A DNA stretch of 64,000 nucleotides. Source: Ursus arctos (lineage: Eukaryota > Chordata > Mammalia > Carnivora > Ursidae). How positions within the stretch are numbered: the first letter of the stretch is position 1; each line of letters opens with the position of its first letter. Position numbers and translations under genes: made by a program. The notes beneath the pieces are model-generated. The model had not been told where the DNA came from. It saw nothing but the letters and a program-made list of their open reading frames with translations, and ran no database searches. Shown piece by piece: positions 52,401 through 63,482 of this stretch. The stretch lies in assembly GCF_023065955.2 (NCBI RefSeq), contig NW_026622764.1, forward strand, positions 79,926,333 to 79,990,332, given 5' to 3'.

Positions 52401-55400
52401 AAGCCGGCTTCCCACGGAGACAGTTTTCCTGAGCTGCAGACCCTCTCCCAAGTGGTTGTGGCAAGGTAAAGCAAATGCCCTCCACTTCTTTAGAAGAAAC
52501 CACAGTGCGCAGCCATGTTCTAAGCCCTCCCATCCTCCCTGGGCTTCTGGGAGCAGGAGTGAAAAGAGAGGAGCAGAGCACTGGGACCCGTTAGACAAAA
52601 ACCGGCTTCCCACGGGAAAGTCTTTCTCCACGTGCAGACATGCTCCCAGGTGCCTGTGGCAAGGGGAAGGAAATGCCATACACTGACCTGGAAGAGACCA
52701 CAGGGCCCAGGCACAGTCTGAACCCTTCCCTCAACCCGGCGGTTTTGCTAGCAGGAGTTCAACACCAACGAACACAGCCCGGAGACCCCTGGGGCAAAAA
52801 CGGCTTCCGACGAATAAGAGGCGCTTGCTGTGGAAAACCTATCCCAAGTGGGGGTAGCCAGCTCAACAAAATGCCACACACCCAGGTGTAAGAAACAACA
52901 TTGCCCAGCCATGGTCTAAGCCCCTCACCTCGTCCCTGTGCTTTCGGGAGCCGGAGGGAGAGCCGAGGCCCACGGCCCTGAGACCCCTTTGCAAAAAGCC
53001 GGCTTCCCACGGAGACAGTTTTCCTGAGGTGCAGACCCTCTCCCAAGTGGTTGTGGCAAGGTAAAGCAAATGCCCTCCACTTCTCTGGAAGAAACCACAG
53101 TGCCCAGCCATGTTCTAAGCCCTCCCATCGTCCCTGGGCTTCTGGCAGCAGGAGTGAAAAGAGAGGAGCAGAGCACTGGGACCCGTTTGACAAAAACCGG
53201 CTTCCCACGGGAAAGTCTTTCTCCACGTGCAGACATGCTCCCAGGTGCCTGGGGCAAGGGGAAGGAAATGCCATACACTGACCTGGAAGAGACCACAGGG
53301 CCCAGGCACAGTCTGAACCCTTCCCTCAACCCGGCGGTTTTGCTAGCAGGAGTTCAACCCCAACGAACACAGCCAGGAGACCCCTGAGGCAAAAACGGCT
53401 TCCGACGAAGAGTAGGTGCTTGCTGTGGAACACCTATCCCAAGTGGGGGTAGCCAGGTGAACAATGCCACACACCCAGCTGTAAGAAACAACATTGCCCA
53501 GGCATAGTCTAAGCCCCTCACCTCGTCCCTGTGCTTTGGGGAGCCGGAGGGACAGCGGAGGCCCACGGCCCTGAGACCGCTTTGCAAAAAGCCGGCTTCC
53601 CACGGAGACCGTTTTCCTGAGGTGCAGACCCTCTCCCAAGTGGTTGTGGCAAGGTAAAGCCAATGCCCTCCACTTCTCTGGAAGAAACCACAGTGCCCAG
53701 CCATGTTCTAAGCCCTCCCATCCTCCCTGGGCTTCTGGCAGCAGGAGTGAACAGAGAGGAGCAGGGCACTGGGACCCGTTTGACAAAAACCGGCTTCCCA
53801 TGGGAAAGTCTTTCTCCACGTGCAGACATGCTCCCAGGTGCCTGTGGCAAGGGGAAGGAAATGCCATACACTGACCTGGAAGAGACCACAGGGCCCAGGC
53901 ACAGTCTGAACCCTTCCCTCAACCCGGCGGTTTTGCTAGCAGGAGTTCAACACCAACGAACACAGCCCGGAGACCCCTGGGGCAAAAACGGCTTCCGAAG
54001 AATAAGAGGCGCTTGCTGTGGAAAACCTATCCCAAGTGGGGGTAGCCAGCTCAACAAAATGCCACACACCCAGGTGTAAGAAACAACATTGCCCAGCCAT
54101 GGTCTAAGCCCCTCACCTCGTCCCTGTGCTTTGGGGAGCCGGAGGGACAGCCGAGGCCCACGGCCCTGAGACCCCTTTGCAAAAAGCAGGCTTCCCACGG
54201 AGACTGTTTTCCTGAGGTGCAGATCCTCTCACAAGTGGTTCTGGCAAGGTAAAGCAAATGCCCTCCACTTCTCTGGAAGAAACCACAGTGCCCAGCCATG
54301 TTCTAAGCCCTCCCATCCTCCCTGGGCTTCTGGCAGCAGGAGTGAAAAGAGAGAAGCAGAGCACTGGGACCCATTTGACAAAAACTGGCTTCCCACGGGA
54401 AAGTCTTTCTCCACGTGCAGACATGCTCCCAGGTGCCTGTGGCAAGGGGAAGGAAATGCCATACACTGACCTGGAAGAGACCACAGGGCCCAGGCACAGT
54501 CTGAACGCTTCCCTCAACCCGGCGGTTTTGCTAGCAGGAGTTCAACCCCAACGAACACAGCCCGGAGACCCCTGAGGCAAAAACGGCTTCCGACGAACAA
54601 TAGGCGCTTGCTGTGGAAAGCGTATCCCAAGTGGGGGTAGCCAGCTCAACAAAATGCCACACACCCAGGTGTAAGAAACAACATTGACCAGCCATGGTCT
54701 AAGCCCCTCACCTCATCCCTGTGCTTTGGGGAGACAGAGGGACACCCGAGGACCACGGCCCTGAGACCCCTTTGCAAAAAGCCGGCTTCCCACGGAAACA
54801 GTTTTCCTGAGCTGCAGACCCTCTCACAAGTGGTTGTGGCAAGGTAAAGCAAATGCCCTCCACTTCTCTGGAAGAAACCACAGTGCCCAGCCATGTTCTA
54901 AGCCCTCCCATCCTCCCTGGGCTTCTGGCAGCAGGAGTGAAAAGAGAGGAGCAGAGCCCTGGGACCCGTTTGACAAAAACCGGCTTCCCACGGGAAAGTC
55001 TTTCTCCACGTGCAGACATGCTCCCAGGTGAATGAGGCAAGGGGAAGGAAATGCCATACACTGACCTGGAAGAGACCACAGGGCCCAGGCACAGTCTGAA
55101 CCCTTCCCTCAACCCGGCGGTTTTGCTAGAAGGAGTTCAACCCCAACGAACACAGCCCGGAGACCCCTGAGGCAAAACGGCTTCCGACGAGCAGTAGGTG
55201 CTTGCTGTGGAACACCTATCCAAAGTTGGGGTAGCAAGGTGAACAATGCCACACACCCAGGTGTAAGAAACAACATTGCACAGGCTTGGTCTAAGCCCCT
55301 CACCTCGTCCCTGTGCTTTGGGGAGCCGGAGGGACAGCCGAGGCCCACGGCCCTGAGACCCCTTTGCAAAAAGCCGGCTTCCCACGGAGACAGTTTTCCT

Positions 55401-57138
55401 GAGGTGCAGACACTCTCCCAAGTGGTTGTGGCAAGGTAAAGCAAATGCCCTCCACTTCTCGGGAAGAAACCACAGTGCCCAGCCATGTTCTAAGCCCTCC
55501 CATCGTCCCTGGGCTTCTGGCAGCAGGAATGAAAAGAGAGGAGCAGAGCACTGGGACCCATTTGACAAAACCCGGCTTCCCACGGGAAAGTCTTTCTCCA
55601 CGTGCAGACATGCTCCCAGGTGCCTGTGGCAAGGGGAAGGAAATGCCATACACTGACCTGGAAGAGACCACAGGGCCCAGGCACAGTCTGAACCCTTCCC
55701 TCAACCCGGCGGTTTTGCTAGCAGGAGTTCAACCCCAACGAACACAGCCCGGAGACCCCTGGGGCAAAAACGGCTTCCGACGAATAAGAGGCGCTTGCTG
55801 TGGAAAACCTATCCCAAGTGGGGGTAGCCAGCTCAACAAAATGCCACACACCCAGGTGTAAGAAACAACATTGCCCAGCCATGGTCTAAGCCCCTCACCT
55901 CGTCCCTGTGCTTTGGGGAGCCGGAGGGACAGCGGAGGCCCACGGCCCTGAGACCCCTTTGCAAAAAGCCGGCTTCCCACGGAGACCGTTTTCCTGAGGT
56001 GCAGACCCTCTCCCAAGTGGTTGTGGCAAGGTAAAGCAAATGCCCTCCACTTCTCTGGAAGAAACCACAGTGCCCAGCCATGTTCTAAGCCCTCCCATCC
56101 TCCCTGGGCTTCTGGCAGCAGGAGTGAAAAGAGAGGAGCAGAGCACTGGGACCCGTTTGACAAAAACCGGCTTCCCACGGGAAAGTCTTTCTCCACGTGC
56201 AGACATGCTCCCAGGTGCCTGTGGCAAGGGGAAGGAAATGCCATACACTGACCTGGAAGAGACCACAGGGCCCAGGCACAGTCTGAACCCTTCCCTCAAC
56301 CCGGCGGTTTTGCTAGCAGGAGTTCAACCCCAACGAACACAGCCAGGAGACCCCTGAGGCAAAAACGGCTTCCGACGAAGAGTAGGTGCTTCCTGTGAAA
56401 CACCTATCCCAAGTGGGGGTAGCCAGGTGAACAATGCCACACACCCAGGTGTAAGAAACAACATTGCCCAGGCATAGTCTAAGCCCCTCACCTCGTCCCT
56501 GTGCTTTGGGGAGCCGGAGGGACAGCGGAGGCCCACGGCCCTGAGACCCCTTTGCAAAAAGCCGGCTTCCCACGGAGACCGTTTTCCTGAGGTGCAGACC
56601 CTCTCCCAAGTGGTTGTGGCAAGGTAAAGCCAATGCCCTCCACTTCTCTGGAAGAAACCACAGTGCCCAGCCATGTTCTAAGCCCTCCCATCCTCCCTGG
56701 GCTTCTGGCAGCAGGAGTGAAAAGAGAGGAGCAGGGCACTGGGACCCGTTTGACAAAAACCGGCTTCCCACGGGAAAGTCTTTCTCCACGTGCAGACATG
56801 CCCCTGGTGCCTGTGGCAAGGGGAAGTAAATGCCATACACTGACCTGGAAGAGACCACAGGGCCCAGGCACAGTCTGAACCCTTCCCTCAACCCGGCGGT
56901 TTTGCTAGCAGGAGTTCAACACCAACGAACACAGCCCGAAGACCCCTGGGGCAAAAACGGCTTCCGAAGAATAAGAGGCGCTTGCTGTGGAAAACCTATC
57001 CCAAGTGGGGGTAGCCAGCTCAACAAAATGCCACACACCCAGGTGTAAGAAACAACATTGCCCAGCCATGGTCTAAGCCCCTCACCTCGTCCCTGTGCTT
57101 TGGGGAGCCGGAGGGACAGCCGAGGCCCACGGCCCTTA
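49420..57138 (+). repeat. Irregular, most diverged segment (units 84-96)
   Basis: Unit starts: 49420, 50012, 50607, 51202, 51795, 52387, 52982, 53575, 54170, 54765, 55357, 55952, 56545. Private changes are much denser than elsewhere, for example gtggttttggcaagg, gtgctttcggg, ctttagaagaaacc, gtcccaggagcctaggc (a 1-base loss), gtgcaatg-type losses such as gcccctggtgcc, and cttcctgtgaaacacc. A weak 5-unit order remains: the units at 53575 and 56545 share gacagcggagg, gagaccgttttcc and cttccgaagaataag at +2,970 bp. Confidence 0.78.
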
Positions 57139-60110
57139 GACCCCTTTGCAAAAAGCCGGCTTCCCACGGAAACAGTTTTCCTGAGGTGCAGACCCTCTCC
57201 CAAGTGGTTGTGGCAAGGTAAACCAATGCCCTCCACTTCTCTGGAAGAAACCACAGTGCCCAGCCATGTTCTAAGCCCTCCCATCCTCCCTGGGCTTCTG
57301 GCAGCAGGAGTGAAAAGAGAGGAGCAGAGCACTGGGACCCGTTTGACAAAAACCGGCTTCCCACGGGAAAGTCTTTCTCCACGTGCAGACATGCTCCCAG
57401 GTGCCTGTGGCAAGGGGAAGGAAATGCCATACACTGACCTGGAAGAGACCACAGGGCCCAGGCACAGTCTGAACCCTTCCCTCAACCCGGCGGTTTTGCT
57501 AGCAGGAGTTCAACCCCAACGAACACAGCCCGGAGACCCCTGGGGCAAAAACGGCTTCCGACGAACAATAGGTGCTTGCTGTGGAACACCTATCCCAAGT
57601 GGGGGTAGCCAGCTCAACAAAATGCCACACACCCAGGTGTAAGAAACAACATTGCCCAGGCATGGTCTAAGCCCCTCACCTCGTCCCTGTGCTTTGGGGA
57701 GCCGGAGGGACAGCCGAGGCACACGGCCCTGAGACCCCTTTGCAAAAAGCCGGCTTCCCACGGAGACAGTTTTCCTGAGGTGCACACCCTATCCCAAGTG
57801 GTTGTGGCAAGGTAAAGCAAATGCCCTCCACTTCTCTGGAAGAAACCACAGTGCCCAGCCATGTTCTAAGCCCTCCCATCCTCCCTGGGCTTCTGGCAGC
57901 AGGAGTGAAAAGAGAGGAGCAGAGCACTGGGACCCGTTGGACAAAAACCGACTTCCCACGGGAAAGTCTTTCTCCACGTGCAGACATGCCCCCAGGTGCC
58001 TGTGGCAAGGGGAAGGAAATGCCATACACTGACCTGGAAGAGACCACAGGGCCCAGGCACAGTCTGAACCCTTCCCTCAACCCGGCGGTTTTGCTAGCAG
58101 GAGTTCAACCCCAACGAACACAGCCCGGAGACCCCTGGGGCAAAAACGGCTTCCGACGAACAATAGGTGCTTGCTGTGGAACACCTATCCCAAGTGGGGG
58201 TAGCCAGCTCAACAAAATGCCACACACCCAGGTGTAAGAAACAACATTGCCCAGGCATGGTCTAAGCCCCTCACCTCGTCCCTGTGCTTTGGGGAGCCGG
58301 AGGGACAGCCGAGGCCCACGGCCCTGAGACCCCTTTGCAAAAAGCCGGCTTCCCACGGAGACAGTTTTCCTGAGGTGCAGACACTCTCCCAAGTGGTTGT
58401 GGCAAGGTAAAGCAAATGCCCTCCACTTCTCTGGAAGAAACCACAGTGCCCAGCCATGTTCTAAGCCCTCCCATCCTCCCTGGGCTTCTGGCAGCAGGAG
58501 TGAAAAGAGAGGAGCAGAGCACTGGGACCCGTTTGACAAAACCCGGCTTCCCACGGGAAAGTCTTTCTCCACGTGCAGACATGCTCCCAGGTGCCTGTGG
58601 CAAGGGGAAGGAAATGCCATACACTGACCTGGAAGAGACCACAGGGCCCAGGCACAGTCTGAACCCTTCCCTCAACCCGGCGGTTTTGCTAGCAGGAGTT
58701 CAACCCCAACGAACACAGCCCGGAGACCCCTGGGGCAAAAACGGCTTCCGACGAACAATAGGCGCTTGCTGTGGAAAACCTATCCCAAGTGGGGGTAGCC
58801 AGCTCAACAAAATGCCACGCACCCAGGTGTAAGAAACAACATTGCCCAGCCATGGTCTAAGCCCCTCACATCGTCCCTGTGCTTTGGGGAGCCGGAGGGA
58901 CAGCCGAGGCCCACGGCCCTGAGACCCCTTTGCAAAAAGCCGGCTTCCCACGGAGACAGTTTTCCTGAGGTGCAGACACTCTCCCAAGTGGTTGTGGCAA
59001 GGTAAAGCAAATGCCCTCCACTTCTCGGGAAGAAACCACAGTGCCCAGCCATGTTCTAAGCCCTCCCATCCTCCCTGGGCTTCTGGCAGCAGGAGTGAAA
59101 AGAGAGGAGCAGAGCACTGGGACCCGTTTGACAAAAACCGGCTTCCCACGAGAAAGTCTTTCTCCACGTGCATATATGCTCCCAGGTGCCTGTGGCAAGG
59201 GGAAGGAAATGCCATACACTGACCTGGAAGAGACCACAGGGCCCAGGCACAGTCTGAACCCTTCCCTCATCCCGGCGGTTTTGCTAGCAGGAGTTCAACC
59301 CCAAAGAACACAGCCCGGAGACCCCTGAGGAAAAAACGGCTACCGACGAACAATAGGTGCTTGCTGAGGAACACCTATCCCAAGTGGGGGTAGCCAGGTA
59401 AACAATGCCACACACCCAGGTGTAAAAAACAACATTGACCAGCCATGTTCTAAGCCCCTCACCTCATCCCTGTGCTTTGGGGAGACAGAGGGACACCCGA
59501 GGACCACGGCCCTGAGACCCCTTTGCAAAAAGCCGGCTTCCCACGGAAACAGTTTTCCTGAGCTGCAGACCGTCTCCCAAGTGGTTGTGGCAAGGTAAAG
59601 CAAATGCCCTCCACTTCTCTGGTAGAAACCACAGTGCCCAGCCATGTTCTAAGCCCTCCCATCCTCCCTGGGCTTCTGGCAGCAGGAGTGAAAAGAGAGG
59701 AGCAGAGCACGGGGACCCGTTTGACAAAACCCGGCTTCCCACGGGAAAGTCTTTCTCCACGTGCAGACATGCTCCCAGGTGCCTGTGGCAAGGGGAAGGA
59801 AATGCCATACACTGACCTGGAAGAGACCACAGGGCCCAGGCACAGTCTGAACCCTTCCCTCAACCCGGCGGTTTTGCTAGCAGGAGTTCAACCGCAACGA
59901 ACACAGCCCGGAGACCCCTGGGTCAAAAACGGCTTCCGACGAACAATAGGTGCTTGCTGTGGAACACCTATCCCAAGTGGGGGTAGCCAGCTCAACAAAA
60001 TGCCACACACCCAGGTGTAAGAAACAACATTGCCCAGGCATGGTCTAAGCCCCTCACCTCGTCCCTGTGCTTTGGGGAGCCGGAGGGACAGCCGAGGCCC
60101 ACGGCCCTGA
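57139..60110 (+). repeat. Units 97-101, transition to the homogeneous right end
   Basis: Unit starts: 57139, 57733, 58328, 58923, 59516. Consensus-like units, except 58923, whose B and C carry the rare set cctcatcccgg, ccccaaagaacac, ggaaaaaacggc and aggtaaacaatgcc. The unit at 49420 has the same set 9,503 bp (16 units) to the left. In the unit at 58923, cattgaccagccatgttc follows in subunit C. Confidence 0.8.
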
Positions 60111-62490
60111 GACCCCTTTGCAAAAAGCCGGCTTCCCACGGAGACAGTTTTCCTGAGGTGCACACCCTATCCCAAGTGGTTGTGGCAAGGTAAAGCAAAT
60201 GCCCTCCACTTCTCTGGAAGAAACCACAGTGCCCAGCCATGTTCTAAGCCCTCCCATCCTCCCTGGGCTTCTGGCAGCAGGAGTGAAAAGAGAGGAGCAG
60301 AGCACTGGGACCCGTTTGACAAAACCCGGCTTCCCACGGGAAAGTCTTTCTCCACGTGCAGACATGCTCCCAGGTGCCTGGGGCAAGGGGAAGGAAATGC
60401 CATACACTGACCTGGAAGAGACCACAGGGCCCAGGCACAGTCTGAACCCTTCCCTCAACCCGGCGGTTTTGCTAGCAGGAGTTCAACCCCAACGAACACA
60501 GCCCGAAGACCCCTGGGTCAAAAACGGCTTCCGACGAACAATAGGTGCTTGCTGTGGAACACCTATCCCAAGTGGGGGTAGCCAGCTCAACAAAATGCCA
60601 CACACCCAGGTGTAAGAAACAACATTGCCCAGGCATGGTCTAAGCCCCTCACCTCGTCCCTGTGCTTTGGGGAGCCGGAGGGACAGCCGAGGTACACGGC
60701 CCTGAGACCCCTTTGCAAAAAGCCGGCTTCCCACGGAGACAGTTTTCCTGAGGTGCAGACCCTCTCCCAAGTGGTTGTGGCAAGGTAAAGCAAATGCCCT
60801 CCACTTCTCTGGAAGAAACCACAGTGCCCAGCCATGTTCTAAGCCCTCCCATCCTCCCTGGGTTTCTGGCAGCAGGAGTGAAAAGAGAGGAGCAGAGCAC
60901 TGGGACCCGTTTGACAAAACCCGGCTTCCCACGGGAAAGTCTTTCTCCACGTGCAGACATGCTCCCAGGTGCCTGTGGCAAGGGGAAGGAAATGCCATAC
61001 ACTGACCTGGAAGAGACCACAGGGCCCAGGCACAGTCTGAACCCTTCCCTCAACCCGGCGGTTTTGCTAGCAGGAGTTCAACCCCAACGAACACAGCCCG
61101 GAGACCCCTGGGGCAAAAACGGCTTCCGACGAACAATAGGTGCTTGCTGTGGAACACCTATCCCAAGTGGGGGTAGCCAGCTCAACAAAATGCCACACAC
61201 CCAGGTGTAAGAAACAACATTGCCCAGGCATGGTCTAAGCCCCTCACCTCGTCCCTGTGCTTTGGGGAGCCGGAGGGACAGCCGAGGCACACGGCCCTGA
61301 GACCCCTTTGCAAAAAGCCGGCTTCCCACGGAGACAGTTTTCCTGAGGTGCAAACCCTATCCCAAGTGGTTGTGGCAAGGTAAGGCAAATGCCCTCCACT
61401 TCTCTGGAAGAAACCACAGTGCCCAGCCATGTTCTAAGCCCTCCCATCCTCCCTGGGCTTCTGGCAGCAGGAGTGAAAAGAGAGGAGCAGAGCACTGGGA
61501 CCCGTTTGACAAAACCCGGCTTCCCACGGGAAAGTCTTTCTCCACGTGCAGACATGCTCCCAGGTGCCTGGGGCAAGGGGAAGGAAATGCCATACACTGA
61601 CCTGGAAGAGACCACAGGGCCCAGGCACAGTCTGAACCCTTCCCTCAACCCGGCGGTTTTGCTAGCAGGAGTTCAACCCCAACGAACACAGCCCGAAGAC
61701 CCCTGGGTCAAAAACGGCTTCCGACGAACAATAGGTGCTTGCTGTGGAACACCTATCCCAAGTGGGGGTAGCCAGCTCAACAAAATGCCACACACCCAGG
61801 TGTAAGAAACAACATTGCCCAGGCATGGTCTAAGCCCCTCACCTCGTCCCTGTGCTTTGGGGAGCCGGAGGGACAGCCGAGGTACACGGCCCTGAGACCC
61901 CTTTGCAAAAAGCCGGCTTCCCACGGAGACAGTTTTCCTGAGGTGCAGACCCTCTCCCAAGTGGTTGTGGCAAGGTAAAGCAAATGCCCTCCACTTCTCT
62001 GGAAGAAACCACAGTGCCCAGCCATGTTCTAAGCCCTCCCATCCTCCCTGGGTTTCTGGCAGCAGGAGTGAAAAGAGAGGAGCAGAGCACTGGGACCCGT
62101 TTGACAAAACCCGGCTTCCCACGGGAAAGTCTTTCTCCACGTGCAGACATGCTCCCAGGTGCCTGTGGCAAGGGGAAGGAAATGCCATACACTGACCTGG
62201 AAGAGACCACAGGGCCCAGGCACAGTCTGAACCCTTCCCTCAACCCGGCGGTTTTGCTAGCAGGAGTTCAACCCCAACGAACACAGCCCGGAGACCCCTG
62301 GGGCAAAAACGGCTTCCGACGAACAATAGGTGCTTGCTGTGGAACACCTATCCCAAGTGGGGGTAGCCAGCTCAACAAAATGCCACACACCCAGGTGTAA
62401 GAAACAACATTGCCCAGGCATGGTCTAAGCCCCTCACCTCGTCCCTGTGCTTTGGGGAGCCGGAGGGACAGCCGAGGCCCACGGCCCTGA
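60111..62490 (+). repeat. 4-unit HOR (2,380 bp), copy 1
   Basis: Units at 60111 (a), 60706 (b), 61301 (c) and 61896 (b), each exactly 595 bp. Units a and c share tatcccaagtgg and cgaagacccctgggtc. They differ at gcacacccta/gcaaacccta, ggtaaagc/ggtaaggc and, just before them, gaggcccacgg/gaggcacacgg. Both b units have gggtttctggc preceded by gaggtacacgg. The pattern is therefore a dimer (1,190 bp) with a superimposed tetramer (a-b-c-b). Confidence 0.88.
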
Positions 62491-63085
62491 GACCCCTTTG
62501 CAAAAAGCCGGCTTCCCACGGAGACAGTTTTCCTGAGGTGCACACCCTATCCCAAGTGGTTGTGGCAAGGTAAAGCAAATGCCCTCCACTTCTCTGGAAG
62601 AAACCACAGTGCCCAGCCATGTTCTAAGCCCTCCCATCCTCCCTGGGCTTCTGGCAGCAGGAGTGAAAAGAGAGGAGCAGAGCACTGGGACCCGTTTGAC
62701 AAAACCCGGCTTCCCACGGGAAAGTCTTTCTCCACGTGCAGACATGCTCCCAGGTGCCTGGGGCAAGGGGAAGGAAATGCCATACACTGACCTGGAAGAG
62801 ACCACAGGGCCCAGGCACAGTCTGAACCCTTCCCTCAACCCGGCGGTTTTGCTAGCAGGAGTTCAACCCCAACGAACACAGCCCGAAGACCCCTGGGTCA
62901 AAAACGGCTTCCGACGAACAATAGGTGCTTGCTGTGGAACACCTATCCCAAGTGGGGGTAGCCAGCTCAACAAAATGCCACACACCCAGGTGTAAGAAAC
63001 AACATTGCCCAGGCATGGTCTAAGCCCCTCACCTCGTCCCTGTGCTTTGGGGAGCCGGAGGGACAGCCGAGGTACACGGCCCTGA

Positions 63086-63283
63086 GACCCCTTTGCAAAA
63101 AGCCGGCTTCCCACGGAGACAGTTTTCCTGAGGTGCAGACCCTCTCCCAAGTGGTTGTGGCAAGGTAAAGCAAATGCCCTCCACTTCTCTGGAAGAAACC
63201 ACAGTGCCCAGCTATGTTCTAAGCCCTCCCATCCTCCCTGGGTTTCTGGCAGCAGGAGTGAAAAGAGAGGAGCAGAGCACTGG
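63086..63283 (+). repeat. Subunit A of the type unit (198 bp)
   Basis: It begins gacccctttgcaaaaagcc and ends in a purine-rich stretch (gtgaaaagagaggagcagag) after a pyrimidine-rich one. It aligns with B along its whole length. By hand I count about 70 matches in the first 93 aligned positions, including the shared core ccggcttcccacgg and the shared tgtggcaagg. Variable sites that mark unit classes include ctctcccaag, ctctcacaag, tatcccaag, tgtcacacg and ccactcacaag before gtggttgtggc, and ccatgttc, ccaggttc, ccctgttc or ccaagttc. Confidence 0.93.
63162..63170 (+). other. Splice-donor-like AAG|GTAAAG in subunit A, type copy
   Basis: aaggtaaag matches the vertebrate 5' splice-site consensus MAG|GTRAGT at most positions and recurs once per unit. 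A tctttctccacgtgcag segment in B, about 170 bp downstream, resembles a pyrimidine tract plus CAG acceptor. Nine units carry aagctaaag and lose the GT. Nothing shows that the array is transcribed or spliced. Confidence 0.2.
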
Positions 63284-63482
63284 GACCCGTTTGACAAAAC
63301 CCGGCTTCCCACGGGAAAGTCTTTCTCCACGTGCAGACATGCTCCCAGGTGCCTGTGGCAAGGGGAAGGAAATGCCATACACTGACCTGGAAGAGACCAC
63401 AGGGCCCAGGCACAGTCTGAACCCTTCCCTCAACCCGGCGGTTTTGCTAGCAGGAGTTCAACCCCAACGAACACAGCCCGGA
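63284..63482 (+). repeat. Subunit B of the type unit (199 bp)
   Basis: It begins gacccgtttgacaaaa and shares the ccggcttcccacgg core with A. It carries CACGTG (63328-63333), a cccaggtgcctg segment that becomes a perfect 14-base dyad in some units, and the ggttttgctagcaggag segment with the NheI site. A common allele has gctagaagg instead and loses that site. The one-base excess over A and C makes the full unit 595 rather than 594 bp. Confidence 0.93.
63328..63333 (+). promoter_or_regulatory. CACGTG E-box in subunit B, type copy
   Basis: The palindromic CACGTG (canonical bHLH E-box core) sits in ctttctccacgtgcag of subunit B in most units. In 21 units, none of them right of about 52.1 kb, it is CATGTG, a CpG-to-TpG transition. 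Two CAGGTG (Snail/ZEB/E2A-type) cores also occur per unit, in B and C. Whether any factor binds here is unknown. Confidence 0.3.

Noticed and set aside
63360..63382. G-quadruplex (gcctgtggcaaggggaagg and tttggggagccggaggga regions)
   Set aside because: Only one or two runs of three or more G lie close together per strand segment, so a stable three-tetrad structure is not supported; two-tetrad forms are possible but too common in GC-rich DNA to report.
63446..63472. RNA polymerase III B-box-like agttcaacccc at the end of subunit B
   Set aside because: It matches part of GGTTCGANTCC, but there is no A box at the right distance upstream and no T-run terminator; no tRNA- or SINE-like body.
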